Shown here piece after piece: positions 56,244-64,000 of a DNA stretch of 64,000 nucleotides. Source of the DNA: CAIKMD01 sp963803265 (lineage in GTDB: Bacteria; Pseudomonadota; Alphaproteobacteria; ATCC43930; CGMCC-115725); the NCBI GenBank assembly GCA_963803265.1, contig CAWDLZ010000010.1, forward strand, positions 184,926-248,925, in the 5' to 3' direction. How positions within the stretch are numbered: position 1 is the stretch's first letter; each line of letters begins with the position of its first letter. Made by a program: the position numbers and the translations under genes. The notes under the pieces were generated by a model. The model was given only the letters and a program-made list of their open reading frames with translations. It was not told the origin of the DNA and did not search any database.

Positions 56244-57545
56244 AGGTCGAACTCGCTGAAGGAAATCATAAACGCCAGAGAAGTCCGGCGATGTTGAGCC
56301 AACCTCGTTATCGAAGTGTAAATATTAATCAGTCCGCTTCGCTGCTCGCATGGATTCGCGAGACATGTTTGCCACCAATGTGGGCTGCTTGCACAACGCA
56401 AAAAGGATTATCGCAGGACGATCTCGCCTACGAGGCACAAGGCACAAGGCAGCCGCAGCTATTTAAGCCAGCTTGAGAAGTGCATGTTCTGTGCGAGCTT
56501 GAAGATCATCGGCAACTTCACGACCGGTCTTGAAGTAGCTCCCGTGGTGCAGTTGAGGCTCCGCCCAGGACGAGCAAGCGCAGTGAACGCGTGAATGAAT
56601 AGCTTTAGAGCCGAACTGCCTACGCCTGGGCACTTGAACCAGCAGCCTAATCGAAATCTGAATTCATCTTCACCTTAGCAAGATTTGCGTATTATACTGG
56701 GGTTTTAGCCAAAATATCTTGTGAAGGAGTCTGTTGCCGGCCGCCATGCAAATGGTCCTCGCCACGGTAATCGAACTCACTGGCGGAGGATGCCGGACCG
56801 TTGCGCGCGGGCAGGCCAAGAATGGCGAGAGCGCTCGGCGATCTGATGGTCGTCTATCTCGAATCGTCTGGTGAAGATCAATCGGACAAAGAGGAGACCC
56901 AGGAGATTCAAGGCCGCTGCGATCTTGGCATGGAGGAGCGGCCCGAACTCTCCGAGGGTCGAATAGCGGTCTTCGATCCTGACCTTCGGACCTATTGGGG
57001 CGTGGTCGAACGGTCGCCAAGGCGATCCTTGCGGAGGCGATTTTGCCAAGCTTCGGATAACAGGGATCGCGCGGCAGAACCGCCCAGAATCGTCGACCCC
57101 GCGAAAGTTTCCCGTGGTCCCAAACCGAAGGACCGGAAAGTGGCGGTGCCCACCAAACAGCGGCTTAAACACCGATTTCTTTGACTGAGGCAGGGGACGC
57201 AGCCCGAGGTGAAATCCGGCCGAACCTCACCCATCTAATCTCCGAGCGAGGATCGGAGCAAAGGGCTTGATTCATGGGCGCCAAAGAGATTTGGGTGCAG
57301 GAAATTCCCCTACCGAAAGCGCCGATCCGCATCGTGCCTCGTAAGCTGGCCCGGTTTATTTCGACACCACATTGTCCAACAGAACCGAGAAGGAATAAGC
57401 CTCATGAGCGACGTTTTGCTTGAACCGTCTGCTGCTACTGTTGGCGCTGTGGGAAGCGAGGGCGGGTGAAGCCCGTCCACGCTTTCCGTCTTTATCGCTA
57501 CCGGCATCCTGACACTTTTGTATCCTAGGGGAGGCTTCGGCACAT
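56244..57545. other. region without a recognised gene
   Basis: The only sizeable candidates are 56801-57184 on the + strand (127 residues, MARALGDLMVVYLESSGEDQ) and a longer antisense frame. Neither matches a family known to me. Some sequence is AT-rich (56660-56710). It separates the defence island from the prophage-like element. Confidence 0.4.
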
Positions 57546-58307
57546 ATGAACTCGGGGACTGAGCATCGGGGCAAGCCGAAGCGTGCCCGCGTCGATACCG
57601 ACACCGATGCGCCACGGCAAATCGCCGAACGCGTCTATAGCGACGTATTCTTGGCGGAACTCCAAAAGCAATTCGGTTTTAGCGCGGCGCGACCCGAGAC
57701 GGCGGCGCGACCCGAGACGGCGACGCGACCCGAGAGGGCAGCGCAGCCCAGGAACCTCGCTGAGCGCTACGTCCTCGGCCGCCAGTGGGAGAATCAGCCT
57801 GAATGGCTAAAGCGCGACCAGCGCAAATATCTTGAGCTTCAGGAGGCGACGGAGACGTATCAGGCGCTGCTGAAGCAGTACGAGAACTTGGATATCGGAT
57901 CGGATATGAATGTGACTGCCCGGCAATTGGACTGGCCGCGGCCCGAGCCGGACGATCCTGAGGAGTATTATCGTCAGCTATTGCGTCTGCTGGAATTGCT
58001 GAGAACCGCCGCAATAAGGCAGGCCGGTTTATTGGCTTCGCGCGGTGGGCGGCCAAAAAATTTTGGATTGGAAGATTTAATTCGGCGGGCGGCGAATTTC
58101 TGGATTGAAGAATTGGGCCGCCCATTTCGTATCGATTATCACCAGGGTGCCGGAATAACCCCCGCCTTCGAATTCATAAAGGCGCTGGTGACGCCGCTTG
58201 ATGACGTTTCGGACAAACAAATCGTGACGGCTATGCGGACTGAGATCGCAGAACGGCGCTCTTTCACGGCTTTTCTCAAACGGAGGGGAAAGCTCACAAG
58301 TACCTAG
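57546..58307 (+). CDS. hypothetical protein at the edge of the prophage-like element
   Basis: Protein of 253 residues. Near residues 45-60 it has a short repeat (ARPETA, ARPETA, TRPERA). A charged middle follows (QPEWLKRDQRKYLELQEATE), then a helical C-terminal half (EEYYRQLLRLLELLRTAAIR, RPKNFGLEDLIRRAANFWIE). Length, composition and the place before a serine recombinase suggest a real gene of a mobile element. Function unknown. Confidence 0.65.
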   Translation: MNSGTEHRGKPKRARVDTDTDAPRQIAERVYSDVFLAELQKQFGFSAARPETAARPETATRPERAAQPRNLAERYVLGRQWENQPEWLKRDQRKYLELQEATETYQALLKQYENLDIGSDMNVTARQLDWPRPEPDDPEEYYRQLLRLLELLRTAAIRQAGLLASRGGRPKNFGLEDLIRRAANFWIEELGRPFRIDYHQGAGITPAFEFIKALVTPLDDVSDKQIVTAMRTEIAERRSFTAFLKRRGKLTST

Positions 58308-58323
58308 CGTTGAACAGATGAGA

Positions 58324-58410
58324 GGTTCCTGTGAGGGGCGCTGTCGCTCACAGGAACCTTACCTCAGACGGGTGGAAGATTCCTGTGAGTGGCGCGGTCG
58401 CTCACAGGAA
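58324..58410. repeat. two tandem hairpin repeats upstream of the serine integrase
   Basis: GGTTCCTGTGAG (58324-58335) pairs with CTCACAGGAACC (58347-58358). The unit recurs as TTCCTGTGAG (58380-58389) with CTCACAGGAA (58401-58410). Loops are 11 nt and alike (GGGCGCTGTCG, TGGCGCGGTCG). They could be transcription terminators of the upstream gene, or binding sites. Confidence 0.8.
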
Positions 58411-58515
58411 CCCATTTCTCACTAGGGCGAGGTTGTTGCCAACGCTTTTTGCTGATTCACGACATTCTATGGGACCATTCTTGCCGCAGCAGAATAATAC
58501 GGGCTGCCGCGGCCG

Positions 58516-58725
58516 ATGGCGAAGAGACAGCGTATTCCGAGGGACCAGCCGGCGCCGAGAGAGTGCGGTGATGACGGCTCCGCCGCCGCCCCGCTCGATT
58601 CCCGCCTTGCCATCATCGCACGCTCGATCGGACGGCTCATCGCGCGCGAGCAATTCAATACTGCTGAACCTGGGAGCGATAGCTCGAGCACAGTTGCAAT
58701 GTTCCGTGATAAGCTCGCGCGATAG
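58516..58725 (+). CDS. small protein preceding the serine integrase
   Basis: Protein of 69 residues with the segment DSRLAIIARSIGRLIAREQF. It ends 27 bp before the recombinase start and on the same strand. Small proteins with an IARAIGR-like motif are common just before recombinases in alphaproteobacterial prophages (recalled, not checked). Its role is unknown. Confidence 0.5.
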   Translation: MAKRQRIPRDQPAPRECGDDGSAAAPLDSRLAIIARSIGRLIAREQFNTAEPGSDSSSTVAMFRDKLAR

Positions 58726-58752
58726 CTTAAGGCCCATCCCAAGGTGTGATCC

Positions 58753-60429
58753 ATGATCCGCGCAGCGCTTTACGCTCGTTACTCCTCCGACAATCAGCGT
58801 GACGCCTCGATCGAGGATCAGTTACGCCTCTGCCGCATCCACGCCGAGCGCCAGGGTTGGCATGTGGCCGAGAGTTACTGCGACCGCGCGGTTTCGGGTG
58901 CAAGCCTTGTTCGCCCTGGCATTCAGGCGCTTCTCGCTGACGCCGTGCGGGGCAATTTTGACTTGGTGCTTGCCGAAGCTCTCGACCGCGTCAGCCGCGA
59001 TCAGGAGGACGTGGCGGGCGTCTACAAGCGGCTGACCTTCGCCGGAATCAAGATCGTCACCTTGTCCGAAGGCGAGATTACCCATCTGCATGTTGGACTG
59101 AAAGGTACGATGAATGCGCTGTTCCTCAAGGACCTTGCCGACAAGACTCGCCGCGGGCTCCGGGGGCGGGTGGAGAAGGGCAAGGCTGGTGGCGGGCTCT
59201 GTTATGGCTATCGCGTCGTCACAAAGATCGATATGGCTGGCGAGCCGATCCGCGGCGAGCGTGCCATAAAGCCCGCGGAAGCAACTGTCGTGCGTCGTAT
59301 TTTCAAGGAGTTCGCGGCCGGCAAGAGCCCTCGCGCAATCGCCAGGGATTTGAACCAACAGGCGATTCCCGGCGCGGGCGGCCGGCCCTGGTCGGAAGGT
59401 GCCATCCGCGGCCATGCCTGCCGCGGCAATGGTGTTCTCAATAATGAGCTGTATGTCGGATGCCTCGTTTGGAATCGACAGCATTTCCTGAAGAACCCCG
59501 CGACGGGCAAGCGAGTCTCGCGGCGAAATCCCGAACCGGAATGGATCAGAGCGGCGGTTCCCGAACTACGGATCATCGATGATTCCCTCTGGCAGGCAGC
59601 CAAAGACCGCCAATCCGAGATAGCGAGACTATTCGAGGCGACGATACGAGGCGTGCAAGCGGCGAGGGCGGCCAACCTTTCCAGCCTGCGCCGTCCCGCT
59701 TTCTTGCTATCGGGGCTTCTGGCCTGCGGCTGTTGCGGCGACAAATACGGAATTATTACCAGGGATCGCTATGGCTGCCTCAATCACTTCCGGCGCGGGA
59801 CCTGCGCCAACGGCCGCACCATCCGCCGCAGCGTGATTGAGGCCCGCGTGCTTTCGGGCCTCAGGGACAAGCTGGTGTCGCCAGAGGCCGTTTCGGCAGC
59901 GGTACGCGCTTACCACGAGGAAATGAACCGGCTGAACCACCAGCGCCGTGGGCAAGCGGAGGCGGACCGCCAGGCACTCCAGAAAGTCGAGCGGGCCATC
60001 AAAGGCATCATGGCCGCAATCGAGGATGGCCTTTATCAGCCTTCCATGAAGGCGCGGATGGCTGAGCTTGAACGGCAGAAAGCCGATGTCGAAGGGCGTA
60101 TCCGCAAAGCGCCGATTGATCTACCCGACGTCAACCCGAATATCGCGGAAATTTATCGGGTCAAAGTGGCGGCGCTTTCCGATGCCCTGGCCGATCCGGA
60201 GGCCAATCGCGAGGCCGCCACGGCAATCCGATCGCTGATCGGGGAGGTCGTCATAGCACCCGGCGAACATCGGGGCGAGGTGAACGCTGTTCTCCGCGGG
60301 GAATTGATGGCAATCCTCGATCTTGCCGCGGATAAACGTAGCGCGGTGTCGCCAGCCACCGGTGTTATAACGACCACGGCTGCAGGCCCCCGATTTGAAC
60401 CTGGAGCGGACGATAATCCGCGGTTATGA
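58753..60429 (+). CDS. serine recombinase, probable integrase of the prophage-like element
   Basis: Protein of 558 residues. The resolvase domain is AALYARYSSDNQRDASIEDQ (catalytic Ser11) with ALDRVSRDQED. The recombinase domain contains GYRVV and ELYVGCLVWNRQHFLKNP. A zinc ribbon (ACGCCGDKYG to CLNHFRRGTCAN) and a coiled coil around residues 390-470 follow. It would integrate and excise the element to its right. The sequence is intact, unlike many neighbours. Confidence 0.92.
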   Translation: MIRAALYARYSSDNQRDASIEDQLRLCRIHAERQGWHVAESYCDRAVSGASLVRPGIQALLADAVRGNFDLVLAEALDRVSRDQEDVAGVYKRLTFAGIKIVTLSEGEITHLHVGLKGTMNALFLKDLADKTRRGLRGRVEKGKAGGGLCYGYRVVTKIDMAGEPIRGERAIKPAEATVVRRIFKEFAAGKSPRAIARDLNQQAIPGAGGRPWSEGAIRGHACRGNGVLNNELYVGCLVWNRQHFLKNPATGKRVSRRNPEPEWIRAAVPELRIIDDSLWQAAKDRQSEIARLFEATIRGVQAARAANLSSLRRPAFLLSGLLACGCCGDKYGIITRDRYGCLNHFRRGTCANGRTIRRSVIEARVLSGLRDKLVSPEAVSAAVRAYHEEMNRLNHQRRGQAEADRQALQKVERAIKGIMAAIEDGLYQPSMKARMAELERQKADVEGRIRKAPIDLPDVNPNIAEIYRVKVAALSDALADPEANREAATAIRSLIGEVVIAPGEHRGEVNAVLRGELMAILDLAADKRSAVSPATGVITTTAAGPRFEPGADDNPRL

Positions 60430-60773
60430 ACGATCCGCTCGGAGCGGGTTTGATCCGCGCGGCCAAAATTGTTGAACGCGTCGAGGAACTGCGGAAATGC
60501 CCGACAGCTGGGCGATTGATCATTAAACCTCTGATAGTATTAATATTTGATCTTTTGACTATCTGACGAAATCTATTACTCTATTTATAAATATATCTCG
60601 CTAAAGAGGGAGATTTTTTCTTGACCGTGTAGCTAGCTTTATATAATACTGGTAAATCTTCAAAGTTTCCGCGTTCCAAGGATGGATCTCTGGTGAAAGC
60701 TAGCGGCATCGCCGCTACCACCGATCCGTCCTCAAGGCAGATCGGACACCAGCAACGTTATGCAGGTGTCCCT
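60430..60773 (+). promoter_or_regulatory. AT-rich region with a promoter for the methyltransferase-terminase genes
   Basis: Roughly 60525-60665 is strongly AT-rich against the window average. It contains TTGACC (60621) and TATAAT (60642) 15 bp apart, with a second -10-like TAATAC just after. ATCTC and GAGAT with a following T-run (60595-60620) may terminate the recombinase transcript. AT-rich control regions are usual for phage genes. Confidence 0.5.
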
Positions 60774-62213
60774 ATGTCCGACCACGATCCTTCCCAGCAA
60801 CTTGCGGGACTTGTCCTTGGGCCCGCCAACTCTGCCGAGGCCGTCTCCCATAGAGCGCTGTCGGATGACGGTCAGGCCGCGTTGTCAAAACCACCCATCA
60901 TATATCTCTCAGTCGCGTCGCTGATCCCTAATTCGCGGAACGCGCGGAAGCACTCGAAGAAACAGATCAACAAGGTCGCTGCTTCCCTCCGAGAGTTCGG
61001 CTTCGTAAACCCGGTGATCATCGACGAGCATAACATCATCCTCGTCGGCCACTGTCGCGTCGAGTCGGCGAAGCTTCTCGGCCTGTATGAAGTTCCTACG
61101 ATCCGGCTGACCCACCTCACTGAAGCGCAGAAGCGCGCCTTTGCCTTGGCCGATAACCGCCTCGCCGAGGATGCTGACTGGGACTTCGAAATCCTTGCCG
61201 TCGAACTCAAAGAGCTATCGGAGCTAAACCTGGACGTCGTTATCGAGAGTACCGGCTTCGAGAGCCACGAGATTGACCGCATCATCGAAACGGATGAAGC
61301 GGTCCGCTCGGCTGCTCAGGAATTGCTTCCTGAGCCTAATCCCGAAGAACCGCCGGTAACCCGTGTCGGCGACCTGTGGGTCCTGGGTTTCCATCGGCTC
61401 CTATGCGGCGACGCCACCGTGATCGACAGCTATCAACGCCTCATGGGCCACGAACGAGCCCAGATGGTCTTCACCGATGCGCCGTACAATCTGAAGATCT
61501 GCGACATCGTCGGGAACGGGCACATCCAGCACGGCGAGTTCCCTATGGCGTCAGGGGAGATGTCGCCTGAGGAATTCACCGACTTTCTCCGACGGGTGTT
61601 CGGGCCACTGACTCAGTTCAGCATCGATGGGTCGATTCATTATCTGTGTATGGACTGGCGGCACGAACTCGAGCTGCTCCACGCTGCTCGCGACTTCTAT
61701 GCCGAGCGCAAGAATCTCTGCATCTGGAACAAATCCAATGCCGGCATGGGCAGCTTCTACCGTTCGAAGCACGAGCTCGTCTCCGTCTTCAAGAACGGCT
61801 CCGAGCCGCATATCAATAATTTTGGTCTCGGCGGTGACGGCCGATACCGGACCAACGTCTGGGACTATCCCGGGGTCAACATCCGACGCCCCGGCGGGCA
61901 CTCCGACCTTGAAATGCACCCGACGGCGAAGCCCGTGGCGATGGTCATGGACGCGATGAAGGATTGCTCGCGGCGAAAGGAAATCATCCTCGACCCGTTT
62001 TCAGGAAGCGGCACGACCATAATTGCTGCCCAACGGACCAAGCGCGTCGCCCGCACGATGGAGCTTGATCCTGCTTATGTGGATCTCGCCCTGCGGCGGT
62101 GGGAGGCACTGACCGGCGAGAAGGCCCGGCACGTTGACACCAGCCTGACTCTCGACGAGGTCGCAGCCCAGCGCGGTATCGCCGCGCCCCACTACGCATT
62201 CGAACCGAAATAG
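60774..62213 (+). CDS. ParB N-domain / DNA methyltransferase fusion protein
   Basis: Protein of 479 residues (506 from the in-frame GTG at 60693). Residues about 40-170 are a ParB/Srx-type nuclease domain (LIPNSRNARKHSKKQINKVA, IDEHNIILVGHCRVESAKLL, LADNRLAEDADWD). The rest is a beta-class N4-C/N6-A DNA methyltransferase. Its motif IV reads TDAPYNLK instead of the usual DPPY, and motif I is LDPFSGSGTTIIAA. Such fusions are common in prophages and precede terminases. It may modify phage or host DNA; the DAPY variant leaves activity uncertain. Confidence 0.88.
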   Translation: MSDHDPSQQLAGLVLGPANSAEAVSHRALSDDGQAALSKPPIIYLSVASLIPNSRNARKHSKKQINKVAASLREFGFVNPVIIDEHNIILVGHCRVESAKLLGLYEVPTIRLTHLTEAQKRAFALADNRLAEDADWDFEILAVELKELSELNLDVVIESTGFESHEIDRIIETDEAVRSAAQELLPEPNPEEPPVTRVGDLWVLGFHRLLCGDATVIDSYQRLMGHERAQMVFTDAPYNLKICDIVGNGHIQHGEFPMASGEMSPEEFTDFLRRVFGPLTQFSIDGSIHYLCMDWRHELELLHAARDFYAERKNLCIWNKSNAGMGSFYRSKHELVSVFKNGSEPHINNFGLGGDGRYRTNVWDYPGVNIRRPGGHSDLEMHPTAKPVAMVMDAMKDCSRRKEIILDPFSGSGTTIIAAQRTKRVARTMELDPAYVDLALRRWEALTGEKARHVDTSLTLDEVAAQRGIAAPHYAFEPK

Positions 62214-62222
62214 GGGTCAGCC

Positions 62223-62597
62223 ATGACGGGCGACTACGAAGTTGGCCACGGCAGGCCCCCGCGCGCCAACACCTTCAAAAAAGGCAAGTCCGGGAATCCC
62301 AAGGGCCGCCCGAAAGGCCACCGCAATCTTAAAACAGACCTTCTCGAGGTCTTAAACGACCGGGTCACCGTGGTCGAACACGGATCCAAGCGCCGTCTCA
62401 CGAAGCAGCAAGCCCTACTCAAGCGCACGATGAACGACGCGCTGCAGGGCGATGCCAAGGCGCGCGCACTCATCCTGAATCTCGCCGCCGGGCTCGAGAA
62501 GTCCGGCGAACTGATTCCCGCCACTCAACCGACCACCGAGCAGGATGCCGCGATTCTGCAGCGCCTTGCCGCCCGTTTAAACCGGCAAACCAACTAG
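62223..62597 (+). CDS. DUF5681 domain phage protein
   Basis: Protein of 124 residues starting with a basic, glycine-rich segment (FKKGKSGNPKGRPKGHRNLK) typical of DUF5681. A helical region follows (ALLKRTMNDALQGDAKARAL). It lies between the methyltransferase and the large terminase, the usual place of a small-terminase-like or packaging accessory protein; that role is inferred from position. Confidence 0.82.
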   Translation: MTGDYEVGHGRPPRANTFKKGKSGNPKGRPKGHRNLKTDLLEVLNDRVTVVEHGSKRRLTKQQALLKRTMNDALQGDAKARALILNLAAGLEKSGELIPATQPTTEQDAAILQRLAARLNRQTN

Positions 62598-62607
62598 GAG
62601 CCCGATC

Positions 62608-64000
62608 GTGCCCAGCAACGAACTGAACGCGGCGATGCGGTCGAGCTTGCTAGCGTTCACGGAGAAATCGATCATCGAGCTCAACCCTGGCACGCCTTTT
62701 TTGTCAAACTGGCACATCGATGCTGTTTGTCACGCGCTCGACCGCGTTAGAGAAGGCAAGGTCCGGCGTCTCGCTATTGCGCTGCCACCCCGTCACGCGA
62801 AGTCGCTCTGCGTCTCCGTCGCGTTCGTCGCTCATTTACTCGGCAACAACCCGTCCGCCAAGGTCATGTGCGCCAGCTACACCCAGCCTTTGGCGACGGA
62901 TCTCTCGAGACTTACGCGGCGCATCATGCAATGCCCGTGGTATCGCGAGGCGTTCCCGAAGGCGACGCTAAGCGCAGAAAAAGCGGCCGAAGACGATTTC
63001 GAAACGACGATGCAAGGTTTTCGCCGAGCCGTTTCCGTCCACGGCACTGTCCTGGGTCGGGGTGCTGACATTCTTATCGGCGACGACCTCATGCAGCCGG
63101 ACGACTGCAGAACGCCCGAAGCTAGACAAAAGCGGATCGACTGGTTTCGCAATGTGTTCGTCACACAACTCAATGACCCCATGACGGGCGCCATCATCTT
63201 GGTCATGCAGCGCCTACACGAGCAGGATTTGATCGGTCACATCGAAGAGCTGGGTGGCTGGGAGATTCTAAAAATTCCGGCGATAGCGCCCGAGGCCAAA
63301 CGCTACGAACTGAGCAATGGCAAATTTTATCTTCGACAGGCGGGCGACTTATTGCACCCGGCGAGGATGGATAAAGCTGCACTCGACGAAAAAAAGATCG
63401 AAATGGGGGAGCCGGAGTTTTCTGCCCAGTACCAGCAGCACCCGATCACGATGGGTGCCAACCTGTTTAAGTCAGAATACTTTCCGCGATTTGATCTCGT
63501 GGGGCTCGACTGGCGGAATTTCGATTTTATATTCCATAGCTGGGACGTAGCGTCATCCATGAGCGAGAACGCCGCATTTTCTGTATGCACGATATGGGGC
63601 GTGAAAGGTCGCACGGATTTTTATCTTCTTCATGTATTTCGCCAGCGCCTCGAAATTCCGAAGCTACTGGAACGCGCAATATACCTTGAGCAACGTACTT
63701 CGCCCGATTTGATCGTCGTCGAGAGCAACGGGATCGGCGCGGCACTCTATCAAGGCCTCGACGCAAAGTTTGGCATAAAACGCGTAAAGAGTACGACGTG
63801 CAAAGAGGACAAGCAGATACGGGCTGAACGACCAACAATGTTCCTCGCCACCCGAAAAGTTTATTTGCCGGGCAGCGCAACTTGGTTTCAACCGTTCTGG
63901 AACGAGCTGTCTGGATTCCCGGCCGGTGCGTATAGCGACCAAGTCGACAGCTTCACGCAATTTATAACTGACCGTAAGCTAATTCTTCATCACGCCTCTC
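62608..64000 (+). CDS. phage terminase large subunit, 3' end beyond the window
   Basis: Starts at GTG 62608 after GGAG and runs open to the window end (464 codons). The ATPase domain has ALPPRHAKSLCVS (Walker A-like) and ADILIGDDLM (Walker B). The nuclease domain shows Asp in HSWDVASSM, VVESNGIG, and Asp in YSDQVDSFTQF. It would cut and translocate phage DNA into capsids. Its presence with an intact integrase supports a prophage or gene-transfer element continuing to the right. Confidence 0.92.
   Translation, partial: MPSNELNAAMRSSLLAFTEKSIIELNPGTPFLSNWHIDAVCHALDRVREGKVRRLAIALPPRHAKSLCVSVAFVAHLLGNNPSAKVMCASYTQPLATDLSRLTRRIMQCPWYREAFPKATLSAEKAAEDDFETTMQGFRRAVSVHGTVLGRGADILIGDDLMQPDDCRTPEARQKRIDWFRNVFVTQLNDPMTGAIILVMQRLHEQDLIGHIEELGGWEILKIPAIAPEAKRYELSNGKFYLRQAGDLLHPARMDKAALDEKKIEMGEPEFSAQYQQHPITMGANLFKSEYFPRFDLVGLDWRNFDFIFHSWDVASSMSENAAFSVCTIWGVKGRTDFYLLHVFRQRLEIPKLLERAIYLEQRTSPDLIVVESNGIGAALYQGLDAKFGIKRVKSTTCKEDKQIRAERPTMFLATRKVYLPGSATWFQPFWNELSGFPAGAYSDQVDSFTQFITDRKLILHHAS

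Noticed and set aside
56777..57172. 131-residue minus-strand frame in the gap before the prophage
   Set aside because: No family resemblance, low-complexity codon pattern, and an overlapping + strand frame of similar length; neither can be supported.

Overview
The window is high-GC DNA from an alphaproteobacterium. The families present (NMT1-type solute-binding proteins, UbiD and LigB catabolic genes, DUF5681 prophage genes, IS1380/IS66/IS630 elements, a type II-C CRISPR-Cas9 locus) fit a member of the Hyphomicrobiales or a relative; this is inference and the genus is not determined. No rRNA or tRNA gene was seen.

Layout. (1) 1-2.7 kb: a broken P-type H+-ATPase, a universal stress protein and a fragment of a lysyltransferase-type membrane protein. 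(2) 2.8-18.4 kb: a catabolic and uptake cluster. It holds hydantoinase/acetone-carboxylase-like subunits (the second carries a fused gamma-like zinc domain), a dienelactone-hydrolase-family enzyme, a meta-cleavage-type hydrolase, an NMT1-type ABC transporter with two tandem binding proteins, RidA, a LigB extradiol dioxygenase, a GntR/HutC regulator, a 2-oxopent-4-enoate hydratase-like enzyme, an SDR, a UbiD decarboxylase and a small zinc-ribbon protein. (3) 19.5-24.9 kb: an IS66 element with an exact 8-bp target duplication, itself interrupted by a 2.6-kb serine-recombinase element. (4) 24.9-37.8 kb: a pyruvate carboxylase tail, two creatinase/M24-like proteins, VOC proteins, a hydrolase, a Rieske oxygenase and four more NMT1-type binding proteins or fragments. 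(5) 38.1-56.2 kb: a defence-type island with a candidate MT-A70/PD-(D/E)XK restriction-modification pair, a tyrosine integrase, a SIR2-TPR protein, a CRISPR array, cas2, cas1, cas9, a predicted tracrRNA and an AP2-domain nuclease-like gene. Related IS1380 copies are scattered through and beside it. (6) 57.5-64 kb: the left part of a prophage or integrated element (serine integrase, ParB-methyltransferase, DUF5681, terminase running off the window).

The CRISPR locus is the most informative part. It has 14 repeats of 36 bp and 13 spacers of 30 bp, with cas1 and cas2 intact. cas9 is cut by an IS1380 copy at a CTA(G) target. Removing the element restores one reading frame, and a second lesion, a one-base frameshift, lies near the C-terminus. 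Divergent from cas9 lies a predicted tracrRNA whose 5' end pairs with repeat bases 1-26 apart from one U-U mismatch. The single polymorphic repeat base (A or G) faces a U, so both variants pair. The array is therefore read on the + strand, toward cas2. A second copy of the same IS has split the AP2/nuclease-like gene beyond the tracrRNA. A SIR2-TPR gene beside the array is a candidate stand-alone defence effector.

Many otherwise conserved genes carry single-base frameshifts, often in short homopolymers. This may be real decay or consensus indel error. Frameshift-based pseudogene calls should be held against that doubt; the IS insertions and their target duplications are secure.
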